A stretch of DNA of 44,338 bases from an uncultured Prevotellaceae bacterium. Its GTDB lineage: Bacteria > Bacteroidota > Bacteroidia > Bacteroidales > Bacteroidaceae. The stretch lies in contig OMXL01000050.1 in the NCBI GenBank assembly GCA_900314985.1, forward strand, positions 1 to 44,338. Reading direction: 5' to 3'. Below the pieces are notes generated by a model that made no database searches, was not told the origin of the DNA, and saw nothing but the letters and a program-made list of their open reading frames with translations. Position 1 is the first letter of the stretch; every line of letters starts with the position of its first letter. A program made the translations under genes and the position numbers. Below, in pieces: positions 8,227-16,129 of the stretch.

Positions 8227-10250
8227 TTATACCAGGTCAGCGCGACCCTTAACCTCCTCCAGAACTGCCTTAGCAAGAGCTGAAGACAGAGGAGCGTGGT
8301 GGCTGTACTCCATAGAGCTGGTAGCACGACCAGAGGTGATGGTACGCAGAGCGGTTACATAACCGAACATCTCTGACAGGGGCACCTTAGCCTTAACGAC
8401 ACGGGCACCAGAGCGAGCCTCTTCCATACCTTCTACCTGACCACGACGCTTGTTGAGGTCACCGATAACGTCACCCATGTTCTCCTCAGGTGTTACCACC
8501 TCGAGCTTCATGGAGCGGCGATTTCGAATGACAGCTGGTCAGAGTCAACGGGGTGGAACGAACCATCGACAACGACTACCTTCAGTGAGTCAACAGGATA
8601 GCCACCGAGGATACCATTCTTCATTGCAGCCTCAAAACCCTTCTGGATAGAGGGGATGAACTCCTTAGGAATGTTACCACCCTTGACCTCGTTAACAAAC
8701 TGCAGACCACCGTTCTCCTTGATGTTCCAGTCTTCATCGACGGGACCAACGTTAACGATGATGTCAGCGAACTTACCGCGACCACCTGACTGCTTCTTGT
8801 AAACCTCACGGTAACCCATAACAGTCTTGGTGATGGCCTCCTTATAGTTAACCTGGGGCTTACCCTGGTTACACTCTACCTTGAACTCACGCTTCAGACG
8901 GTCGATAATGATATCGAGGTGAAGCTCACCCATACCTGAGATAATGGTCTGACCACTCTGCTCGTCGGTACGTACGGTGAAGGTGGGGTCTTCCTCAGCC
9001 AGCTTAGCAAGACCGTTGTCGAGCTTGGCAACGTCAGCCTGTGACTTAGGCTCAACGGCGATAGAGATTACGGTGTCGGGGAAGGTCATAGACTCCAGTA
9101 CGATGGGCTTCTCCTCGTCGCAGAGGGTATCACCAGTACGGATATCCTTGAAACCTACACCTGCGCCGATATCACCAGCGTCGATAGACTCCATAGGAAT
9201 TTCCTTGTTAGAGTTCATCTGGAACAGACGGCTGATACGCTCCTTCTTACCTGAACGGGGGTTGTAAACGTAAGAACCGGCCTTCACGCTACCAGAGTAA
9301 ACGCGGAAGGAAGTGGGCTCGTCCTCGCTGGGCTTACGACCCTCTTCCTCGTCGGTGTTGGGGTTGGTACCCATCACCATCTCCACGTCAACGGGAGCGG
9401 GCAGGAAGGCGCAAACATAGTCGAGCAGAGGCTGAACACCCTTGTTCTTATAAGAAGAACCGAGCAGCATAGGAGTGCACTGCATAGAGATGGTACCCTT
9501 GCGGATAGCAGCGATGATCTCGTCCTCAGTGATTGAGTTAGGATCGTCGAAGTACTTCTCCATCAGAGCCTCGTCGTACTCAGCGGCAGCCTCGAGCAGC
9601 TTGTTACGCCACTCGTCGCACTCTGCCTGCAGGTCGGCGGGGATTTCCTCTACGTCATATTCAGCACCCATGGTCTCGTCGTGCCACAGGATAGCCTTCA
9701 TCTTGATGAGGTCTACCAGACCCTTGAAGTTCTCCTCAGCACCGATGGGCACCTGGATAACAACGGGGTTAGCACCGAGGATGTCCTTCATCTGCTGAAC
9801 AGTCTCGAAGAAGTCAGCACCTGAACGGTCCATCTTGTTTACGTAACCGATACGGGGAACGTTGTACTTGTCGGCCTGGCGCCAAACAGTCTCAGACTGA
9901 GGCTGTACACCGTCGGCAGCAGAGTAAGTAGCAACAGCTCCGTCGAGCACACGCAGTGAACGCTCTACCTCAGCGGTAAAGTCAACGTGTCCCGGAGTAT
10001 CGATCAGGTTGATCTTGTACTCCTTGCCGTTCCACTTCCAGTTACAAGTGGTAGCAGCAGAAGTAATAGTGATACCACGCTCCTGCTCCTGGGCCATCCA
10101 GTCCATGGTAGCAGCACCATCGTGTACCTCACCGATCTTGTGAGTCTTACCTGTGTAGAACAGGATACGCTCAGAAGTGGTGGTCTTACCGGCATCGATG
10201 TGAGCCATGATACCAATATTGCGGGTCAAATGTAAATCGCGATTTGCCAT
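8227..10250 (-). pseudogene. fusA: Translation elongation factor G, broken by internal losses
   Basis: The N-terminal part (10250 to 8508) shows the G-domain motifs [13 protein letters not shown] and NKMD and the domain IV phrase [11 protein letters not shown]. Two lesions are visible. Near 9306-9314 the sequence runs [10 protein letters not shown] where EF-G normally has about 17 more residues, including the near-invariant AFKIATDP; this loss is in frame. Near 8512 the frame goes from SFEIAA into Pro-stop and resumes as [11 protein letters not shown] (8511 to 8227), so about 19 residues (the helix leading to PVLLEPI) are missing and the frame shifts. Elsewhere conservation is excellent. The factor moves tRNAs and mRNA through the ribosome and is essential, so a real double lesion is hard to accept without another copy; an assembly error is likely. 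Confidence 0.9.
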
Positions 10251-10285
10251 TTTCGTTTATCCTTATATTTACCTTAGAACTAATA

Positions 10286-10762
10286 TTAGAAACGGAAGTG
10301 AGCGAATGCACGGTTAGCCTCAGCCATGCGATGCATATCCTCCTTACGCTTGTAGGCACCGCCCTGGTTGTTGAAAGCGTCCATGATCTCGGCAGCCAGC
10401 TTGTCAGCCATAGACTTACCGCTACGCTTGCGAGCGAAGCTGATCATGTTCTTCATAGAGATGCTCTCCTTACGGTCGGGACGGATCTCAGTAGGTACCT
10501 GGAAAGTAGCACCACCGATACGGCGGCTCTTTACCTCTACCTGAGGAGTGATGTTGTCGAGGGCCTGCTTCCAGATCTCCAGAGCTGACTTCTCCTCGTT
10601 CTGCATCTTACCCTTTACGGTCTCGAGTGCATTGTAGAAAATCTCGTACGAAATGGACTTCTTACCATCGTACATCAAGTGGTTCACAAACTTCGACACT
10701 TTCTTGTCGTTGAAGACTGGATCGGGAAGGATCACACGCTTCTTTGGTTTTGCTTTTCTCAT
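10286..10762 (-). CDS. rpsG: 30S ribosomal protein S7
   Basis: The 158-residue product aligns along its length with S7: [18 protein letters not shown] near the start, [16 protein letters not shown] in the middle, and [20 protein letters not shown] at the end. S7 nucleates assembly of the 30S head by binding the 3' major domain of 16S rRNA. Unlike its two neighbours it shows no missing block. It lies 35 bases upstream of fusA and is separated from rpsL by 182 bases holding a hairpin. The order rpsL-rpsG-fusA is the usual str cluster. Confidence 0.97.
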   Translation of the reverse strand: MRKAKPKKRVILPDPVFNDKKVSKFVNHLMYDGKKSISYEIFYNALETVKGKMQNEEKSALEIWKQALDNITPQVEVKSRRIGGATFQVPTEIRPDRKESISMKNMISFARKRSGKSMADKLAAEIMDAFNNQGGAYKRKEDMHRMAEANRAFAHFRF

Positions 10763-10889
10763 TTTTTTGTTTGAATTAATGTCTGCTTGGGGCTGTTTTT
10801 TCTACGTCTTCAACGCTCGCTCATGAGCATTTACTCAACCTGTCTATAACAATATCTCCAGCAAAACGGTTATTTCTTTTTTGTTTTTG

Positions 10890-10912
10890 TAACAGCGGGG
10901 AAACCGCTGTTA
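10890..10912. repeat. Perfect hairpin in the rpsL-rpsG gap
   Basis: TAACAGCGG and CCGCTGTTA form a 9-bp stem around GGAAA. The core AGCGGGGAAACCGCT recurs at 17096-17110 inside the OPT transporter gene, so this may be a dispersed palindromic element rather than a dedicated processing site. Confidence 0.55.
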
Positions 10913-10944
10913 GCGCCTGGCGGCTTTCTAATCTTCTCCGATTA

Positions 10945-11267
10945 TTACTTCTTAGCCTTAGGACGCTTAGCACCATACTTAGAACGACGCTGAGTACGGC
11001 TTGCTACACCGGCAGTATCCAGAGTACCGCGAACGATGTGATAACGTACACCGGGAAGGTCCTTTACACGACCGCCACGAACCAGCACGATGCTGTGCTC
11101 CTGCAAGTTGTGTCCTTACGCATAGCCGAATTAGGCTTCTTGGGGGTCGTTGTGTAGACACGAACGCAGACGCCACGACGCTGAGGACATGCGTCCAGCG
11201 CGGGAGACTTGCTCTTGTCAACGAGCACCTTTCTGCCTTTTCTTACCAATTGTGAAATTGTAGGCAT
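10945..11267 (-). pseudogene. rpsL: 30S ribosomal protein S12, frame broken by a deletion
   Basis: The first 57 or so codons are normal S12 ([11 protein letters not shown] start, [15 protein letters not shown]). The normal C-terminal part reads on in another frame from [21 protein letters not shown] to the stop at 10945. At about 11113-11115 only 2 bases stand where roughly 60 are expected, removing the invariant segment around VRLTNGKEV and YIPGEG and shifting the frame. S12 controls decoding accuracy at the A site and is essential, so this lesion cannot be tolerated in a single-copy gene; an assembly gap closure is the simplest explanation. The gene has its own promoter. Confidence 0.9.
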
Positions 11268-11354
11268 AATTGTTTGTTTTTTAATGAATTATATTTGTTG
11301 TGTTATATTCCACTTGACATAGTGCACCCTTGCACACAGAGCGCTTTTGGGCTG

Positions 11355-11362
11355 CAAAGGTA
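11355..11362 (-). promoter_or_regulatory. TACCTTTG -7 box for the rpsL-rpsG-fusA transcript
   Basis: The complement of 11355-11362 reads TACCTTTG, leaving a leader of about 80 bases before rpsL. A short stem (GTGCA with TGCAC) lies in that leader. No correctly spaced TTTG -33 element is seen. Confidence 0.6.
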
Positions 11363-11397
11363 CGAACTTTTCCCAAATCTACCTAATATATAAGAGT

Positions 11398-11443
11398 TAA
11401 AAAGACGCTTATCTAATGCTTTTTAACATTAAATAAGCGTTTT
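11398..11443. terminator. Bidirectional terminator between DUF3467 and rpsL
   Basis: ACGCTTAT-c-TAATG (11405-11418) pairs with CATTA-a-ATAAGCGT (11427-11440) with A-runs on the left and T-runs on the right. It ends the transcript containing DUF3467 and isolates rpsL from it. Confidence 0.75.
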
Positions 11444-11471
11444 AAGAAATATTAACTGCAAATATGCCGTC

Positions 11472-11789
11472 TTATGCCTCTCCTTTACCTACTGGAAAGG
11501 GTGCAATAGTGCGTGATTCCTGCTGTGGAATCTTGATGGGTCCGAACTCACGCTCATAGCGAACGATGTTCTCCTGAAGGGCACCCAACAGACGCTTTGC
11601 ATGTTCGGGAGCCATGATGACACGACTCTTTACCTGCGACTTAGGAAGACCTGGCAGTACACGGGCAAAGTCGATGATAAAATCTGAACTGGAATGGGTA
11701 ATGATAGCAAAGTTAGCATACTCACCCTGGGCAACCTCCTGAGGCAGTTCTATCTGCAGTTGGTTCTTATTGTTGTTATTCTCACTCAT
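11472..11789 (-). CDS. DUF3467 family protein
   Basis: The 105-residue soluble protein contains YANFAIITHSSSDFIIDFARVLPG and VIMAPEHAKRLLGALQENI, typical of DUF3467. I know this family as a small protein often encoded next to rpoC in Bacteroidota; its role is not known. Here rpoC is absent, and the gene follows the zinc dehydrogenase by 45 bases with no TAnnTTTG box recognised in that gap. It may therefore be transcribed from the sugar operon and end at the terminator at 11398-11443. The last residues (PFPVGKGEA) are close to the product's end and nothing appears truncated. Confidence 0.85.
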   Translation of the reverse strand: MSENNNNKNQLQIELPQEVAQGEYANFAIITHSSSDFIIDFARVLPGLPKSQVKSRVIMAPEHAKRLLGALQENIVRYEREFGPIKIPQQESRTIAPFPVGKGEA

Positions 11790-11834
11790 AATAATTTGAT
11801 TTTATGTGAATATATAATAATGTACGCGCGAAGC

Positions 11835-12860
11835 TTAGTCGGCAAAGTTGACGAGGATGCGGAACACCTTGCCAGGATTCTCGCTCCACCAGCGCATGGT
11901 GTCGAGACCCTCTTCTGGTTTGATGACCTTCGTAATCAGTGTGTCGATAGGACAGTCGTTGGTCTCCAGATAATGGATAACAGCCAGGAAGTCGGTAGGC
12001 AGGGCATTGCGTGAACCACGAATGTCGAGCTCCTTCTGTACGAAGTACTTGGTCTGCAGCGATACCTCACTCTTGGCATAGCCGATGCAGGCCACACGAC
12101 CCGTGAAGGCCACCTCGTTGATAGCCATCTGATAGGTAGGCACACTACCTACAGCCTCGATGACCACATCAGGACCGAAGCCATTGGTGATCTCCTGCAG
12201 ACGCTGGTGTGCATCCTCCGTCTTGGTGTTCAGCGTATAGGTGGCACCCATCTTCTTGGCCAGTGCCAGCTTCTCGTCGTCGATGTCGGCAGCGATGACT
12301 GTTGCACCACGCAGGACAGCACGAACGATAGCTCCCATACCGACCATGCCACAGCCAATGACCATGACCACGTCGATATCGGTCACCTCAGCACGGCTGA
12401 CAGCATGGAAACCCACACTCATCGGCTCTACCAAAGCACACACCTTCGGCGTGAGCTTACCAGCGGGAATCACCTTCTCCCAAGGCAGCACGATATACTC
12501 CATCATGGCACCGTTGCGCTGTACGCCCAGCGTCTCGTTATGCTGACAGGCGTTGACACGACGGTTGCGGCACGAAGCACACTTGCCACAGTTGGTATAG
12601 GGATTGCAGGTAACCACCATGCCAGGCTTCAGGGTGTCAGGAACACCAGCACCTACGGCTTCGATGACAGCACCTACCTCATGGCCCGGGATGACAGGAT
12701 TGAGTGCCATCGTGTTACGACCCATGAAGGTATTGATATCACTACCACAGAAGCCCACATAGTGCAGCTTCAGCAGTACCTCGCCCTGACCAGGAGCCTG
12801 AGGCTTTTCTAATTCAATCACATTCAGCTCTTGTGAATGTGTAATCTGTATTGCTTTCAT
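11835..12860 (-). CDS. Zinc-dependent sugar-acid dehydrogenase (MDR family)
   Basis: The 341-residue product is a medium-chain zinc alcohol dehydrogenase. Catalytic zinc ligands are Cys38 (GFCGSD) and His60-Glu61 (PGHE); a structural zinc site is Cys91, 94, 97 and 105 (CGKCASC then NAC); the NAD fold has IGCGMVGMG. The phrase GSRNALPTDF resembles the GSRNA-x-P-x-DF stretch of enterobacterial L-galactonate 5-dehydrogenase as I remember it. Its start overlaps the permease stop (TAATG), so it is the last gene of the AKR-lactonase-permease-dehydrogenase operon. The best guess is oxidation of the aldonate made by the lactonase, for example L-galactonate to D-tagaturonate; sorbitol-type or 2-keto-3-deoxy-L-fuconate-type activity are alternatives. 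The ATG at 12860 is preferred over the longer frame because the extension would run into the permease gene. Confidence 0.82.
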   Translation of the reverse strand: MKAIQITHSQELNVIELEKPQAPGQGEVLLKLHYVGFCGSDINTFMGRNTMALNPVIPGHEVGAVIEAVGAGVPDTLKPGMVVTCNPYTNCGKCASCRNRRVNACQHNETLGVQRNGAMMEYIVLPWEKVIPAGKLTPKVCALVEPMSVGFHAVSRAEVTDIDVVMVIGCGMVGMGAIVRAVLRGATVIAADIDDEKLALAKKMGATYTLNTKTEDAHQRLQEITNGFGPDVVIEAVGSVPTYQMAINEVAFTGRVACIGYAKSEVSLQTKYFVQKELDIRGSRNALPTDFLAVIHYLETNDCPIDTLITKVIKPEEGLDTMRWWSENPGKVFRILVNFAD

Positions 12861-14170
12861 TATTTGATTGATTTGAGTTGCATGAATGAACGATAACCAT
12901 AAACGATGATGACCAAGAAGCATACCAGCGGCAGGATGAACGACATGTTCACGGCAGGCATACCCCAGATGGTTTCCTGGTCAATCATCATGCCCTGCAG
13001 TGGCGGCATGAGGGCACCACCAACAATGGCCATCACCAAGAAGGCAGCACCCAGATGCGTGTCTTTAGAGTCGACATTCTCTAGGGCGATACCATAGATG
13101 GTTGGGAACATGATAGACATGAAGAGGCTGATGGCCACGAGGCTGTAGAGACCCCACATACCCTCGATGCAGATAGCTCCCAACGTACAGACGGAGGCTC
13201 CGATGCCAAACAGCATGAGCAGGCGGCGCGTGTTGACATAGTGCATGATGAAGGTACCGATGAAGCGACCGCTGAGGTTGAGCGACATGGCCACGATGTT
13301 ATACATCTGTGCCGTCGCCTTGTTGATGCCCAGATGGTCGGCATACTGAATGATGAAGGTCCATACCATAATCTGTGCAGCCACATAGCATACCTGTGCA
13401 AAGACACCCTCACGATAGATGCTGTTGTGCCAAAGGTTTGACAAGGTCTCTTTGACAGTGTGTGTCTCACCGGCAGCTTTCTTTTCCTCGCTCTCGGTCT
13501 TAGGCATCTTAGTCAACGCAATGATGACGAGCACAGCCACTACGACCAGACCGATGGCCACATAGGGATTGCGGATAACGGCAAGGTCGTGCAGACGGAT
13601 GCTAGCCTTCTCAGCATCTGACAGCAGGGGGAAGATGATTTTTCCTGCGGCATCGCGCTGATCAGACAACAGCTGGGGCAGTACGATGAACGAAGCCACC
13701 GCCATACCACTCAGTGAACCTACGGGATTGAAGGCCTGCGCCAGATTCAGACGACGGGTCGATGTCTCCTTGTCACCCAGCGAGAGGATAAAGGGGTTGG
13801 CCGTGGTCTCAAGGAATGCCAGACCGAAGGTCAGGATATACAAAGATACGCAGAAGAAGGAGAACTCCTGCCACTCGGCAGCAGGGATGAAGAGGAAGGC
13901 ACCTATGGCATAGAGTGCCAAACCCAGCAGGATACCACTCTTATAAGAATAGCGGCGAATGAACAGCGCGGCAGGGATGGCCATCGTAGCATAGCCGCCA
14001 TAGAAGGCAAACTGGATGAGCGACGCCTTGGCGGCCGACAGTTCCATCACAGTCTGGAACGCTGCCACCATGGGGTTCGTGATGTCGTTGGCAAAGCCCC
14101 ACAGGGCGAACAACGACGTGATAAGGATGAAGGTGAAGAGGTATTTCTTCGATACTAAAGGCTTTTTCAT
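12860..14170 (-). CDS. fucP: FucP-type sugar:proton symporter (MFS)
   Basis: The 436-residue product has about 12 transmembrane segments and the features of the FucP family: FALWGFANDITNPMVAAF near the N-terminus, GLAFLETTANPFI in the middle, and SIMFPTIYGIALENV plus GGALMPPLQGMM in the second half. The family imports L-fucose with protons and in some members L-galactose or other hexoses. It is translationally coupled on both sides, overlapping the lactonase stop by 4 bases and the dehydrogenase start by 1. The co-encoded enzymes oxidise rather than isomerise the sugar, so L-fucose is not the only plausible substrate. Confidence 0.88.
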   Translation of the reverse strand: MKKPLVSKKYLFTFILITSLFALWGFANDITNPMVAAFQTVMELSAAKASLIQFAFYGGYATMAIPAALFIRRYSYKSGILLGLALYAIGAFLFIPAAEWQEFSFFCVSLYILTFGLAFLETTANPFILSLGDKETSTRRLNLAQAFNPVGSLSGMAVASFIVLPQLLSDQRDAAGKIIFPLLSDAEKASIRLHDLAVIRNPYVAIGLVVVAVLVIIALTKMPKTESEEKKAAGETHTVKETLSNLWHNSIYREGVFAQVCYVAAQIMVWTFIIQYADHLGINKATAQMYNIVAMSLNLSGRFIGTFIMHYVNTRRLLMLFGIGASVCTLGAICIEGMWGLYSLVAISLFMSIMFPTIYGIALENVDSKDTHLGAAFLVMAIVGGALMPPLQGMMIDQETIWGMPAVNMSFILPLVCFLVIIVYGYRSFMQLKSIK

Positions 14171-15057
14171 TCTGACATATTTTTAATGTAAGGTAGGTCG
14201 GGAAGATGCTGGAAACCATAGAAGCGCTGGGCATTCTCACCCAGGAAGAGGCGTTTCTCGTCGGCTGTCAACTCACTGCTCTTCTCTATGAAATCATACG
14301 ACATACGGTAGGTGATGGCGGTAATGGTGCGTGGATAGTCGGAACCCCACATCAGACGCTCCCACCCTACCAGGTCGGCAGCCTCGCGAATGCGACGTAC
14401 CGCCGTCGGGAAAGGATAGTACTCTGGATTATAGAGCCACGTGATACCACCCGACTCTACCATCACGTTGTCGCCCTCACGAGCCAGCAGCACCTGACTG
14501 CGGAACGAGGCAGTGGTAGGCATGCCGAAATGACCGATGGCCACCTTCAGCTGCGGACACTCCTGAATGACCTCCGCCATCTGTGCCACCTGCTGCTCAT
14601 CGTCAGCCAGACACATGGAGCAGACTAGTCCCTCCTGCTCCATCAGCTTGAAGACGGGCATAAGGGTCTGTAGTGGTTCATGCATGCGATGACCGGGGAA
14701 GGCGATACCTTTCAGTCCGGCAGCAATGACTGCCTTAGCCTCATCCACATTCCATGCCATACCCATACAGAAGAAACGGTCGGGATAGCGCTGTTGCACC
14801 TCGGTGAGGTAGGCGTTCTGGTTGCCGTCGATGACCTCCTGGACAACGACAGCGGCACCCACCTGGGCATAGTTCATATTAGACAGGAACACCTCGGCAG
14901 TGTTCTGACCATCAATCATAAATGGTGGCAACATCTGCACCTCCTCGTCCATGAAGATGCTACGACCATTCTTCAGCGACAGGATGCGCTTGCCGTCAAC
15001 GGTAGTATCTTGCTTCAGCCACAGGTGACTGTGAGCATCGATTATGAGTTTGCCCAT
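14167..15057 (-). CDS. Amidohydrolase-2 family lactonase
   Basis: The 296-residue TIM-barrel protein has the metal-binding start DAHSHLW (His9, His11), His176 (AIGHFG), and GSDYPRT (Asp240), typical of the amidohydrolase-2 group. Several members hydrolyse aldonolactones, such as L-fucono-1,5-lactone and related sugar lactones. Its placement between an aldose dehydrogenase and a FucP permease makes a lactonase the natural reading: it would open the lactone made by the aldo/keto reductase. It overlaps the AKR gene by 16 bases and the permease by 4. A decarboxylase or other amidohydrolase-2 activity cannot be excluded from sequence alone. Confidence 0.8.
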   Translation of the reverse strand: MGKLIIDAHSHLWLKQDTTVDGKRILSLKNGRSIFMDEEVQMLPPFMIDGQNTAEVFLSNMNYAQVGAAVVVQEVIDGNQNAYLTEVQQRYPDRFFCMGMAWNVDEAKAVIAAGLKGIAFPGHRMHEPLQTLMPVFKLMEQEGLVCSMCLADDEQQVAQMAEVIQECPQLKVAIGHFGMPTTASFRSQVLLAREGDNVMVESGGITWLYNPEYYPFPTAVRRIREAADLVGWERLMWGSDYPRTITAITYRMSYDFIEKSSELTADEKRLFLGENAQRFYGFQHLPDLPYIKNMSE

Positions 15058-15989
15058 GTCACACGCTGCTGATTACCAATGATAGCCTTGACCTCATTGA
15101 CTAGTTCCATATCGGGTTCAGTATTTGCCCACTCTATGTTACGACGCACATTGTCGGGATTAGCCGATGAGAACAGCGTAGAGGCGATGCGGGGATTGCT
15201 GACAGAGAACTGTATAGCCAACTTCTCAATGGGATAGCCCTTTGCTTTACAGTGCTCGGCAGCACGCTGACAAGCCTCAACAAGGGGTTTGGGAGCGGGA
15301 TGCCAGGCAGGTACGCCACGCTGAGAGAGCAGACCCATGCTGAGCGGTGAGGCGTTGATGACGCCAATGCCATGCGACTCGAAGAAGTCCAGATAGTCGA
15401 CAAGGGCATCGTCGTTCAGCGTATGGTGACAGAAGTTCAGAATGCTCTCCACTATTGGCTGTTGGCAATGTTCGATGACCCATTTCAGGTTGTCCAGCTG
15501 CAGGTCGGTGATACCCACATGACCTACGATGCCTTTCTTCTTCAGTTCCACCAAGGCAGGGAGCGTCTCGTCGACCACCAGTTGCAAGCCACCTGGGCGT
15601 GCTGCCTGGAACTCAATGTCGTGCACATTGATTAAGTCAATGTGATCTATGCCCAGTCGCTCCATGCTCTCGTACACACTGTCGGTGACACGCTTGGCGG
15701 AGTAGTCCCACGTATTCACGCCGTCCTTACCATAGCGGCCCACCTTGGTACTCAGGAAATATTTGTCTCTTGGAATGTTGCGCAAGGCCTTGCCCAGCAC
15801 CGTCTCGGCCTTATAGTGACCGTAGTACGGACTGACATCGATAAAGTTGATGCCGCCCTCAATAGCTGCCTCTACAGCAGCAAAGCTGTCGCGCTCGTTG
15901 GTCTCGTGAAACACACTGCCCAGCGACGAGGCGCCAAAGCTCAGGTGGGATATCTTCATCCCTGTACGTCCTAATTCTGTGTAATGCAT
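15042..15989 (-). CDS. Aldo/keto reductase, L-galactose/L-fucose dehydrogenase-like
   Basis: The 315-residue product has the AKR tetrad Asp51 (FIDVSPYYG), Tyr56, Lys82 (LSTKVG) and His123 (NVHDIEF), and the opening ELGRTGMKISHLSFG. This subgroup includes L-galactose 1-dehydrogenase and D-threo-aldose (L-fucose) dehydrogenase, which oxidise C1 of the aldose to a lactone. As first gene of the operon it would start the pathway in the cytoplasm. A TATCTTTG promoter box lies at 16028-16035, divergent from the OPT transporter promoter. The exact sugar cannot be settled from sequence. Confidence 0.85.
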   Translation of the reverse strand: MHYTELGRTGMKISHLSFGASSLGSVFHETNERDSFAAVEAAIEGGINFIDVSPYYGHYKAETVLGKALRNIPRDKYFLSTKVGRYGKDGVNTWDYSAKRVTDSVYESMERLGIDHIDLINVHDIEFQAARPGGLQLVVDETLPALVELKKKGIVGHVGITDLQLDNLKWVIEHCQQPIVESILNFCHHTLNDDALVDYLDFFESHGIGVINASPLSMGLLSQRGVPAWHPAPKPLVEACQRAAEHCKAKGYPIEKLAIQFSVSNPRIASTLFSSANPDNVRRNIEWANTEPDMELVNEVKAIIGNQQRVTWANS

Positions 15990-16027
15990 ATAGTCGAAGG
16001 TTTAATGTCTCTTCCGTTAGTCGGCTG

Positions 16028-16035
16028 CAAAGATA
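16028..16035 (-). promoter_or_regulatory. TATCTTTG -7 box for the AKR operon
   Basis: The complement of 16028-16035 is TATCTTTG, 38 bases upstream of the AKR start. No clear TTTG -33 element is seen, which may mean activator dependence. Confidence 0.6.
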
Positions 16036-16076
16036 CTAATTATTTTTCACACGACGCCCTTTTTCCATAAAAAGTC

Positions 16077-16107
16077 TTTGCTTTCTGAGGATTTTTGCGT
16101 ACATTTG
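16077..16107 (+). promoter_or_regulatory. Complete promoter TTTG-N19-TACATTTG
   Basis: TTTG at 16077-16080 and TACATTTG at 16100-16107 are spaced 19 bases apart, a textbook Bacteroidota primary promoter, 22 bases before the OPT transporter start. Confidence 0.8.
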
Positions 16108-16129
16108 CACGCCATTAAACTCATTTACA

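Noticed and set aside
8508-8513. Programmed frameshift in fusA
   Set aside because: A frameshift signal would not remove about 19 conserved residues; the gap, the second in-frame loss upstream and the matching loss in rpsL point to deletion or assembly error.
11835-14170. Classical L-fucose isomerase pathway
   Set aside because: No fucI, fucK or fucA homologue is present; the neighbours are oxidoreductases and a lactonase-like amidohydrolase.
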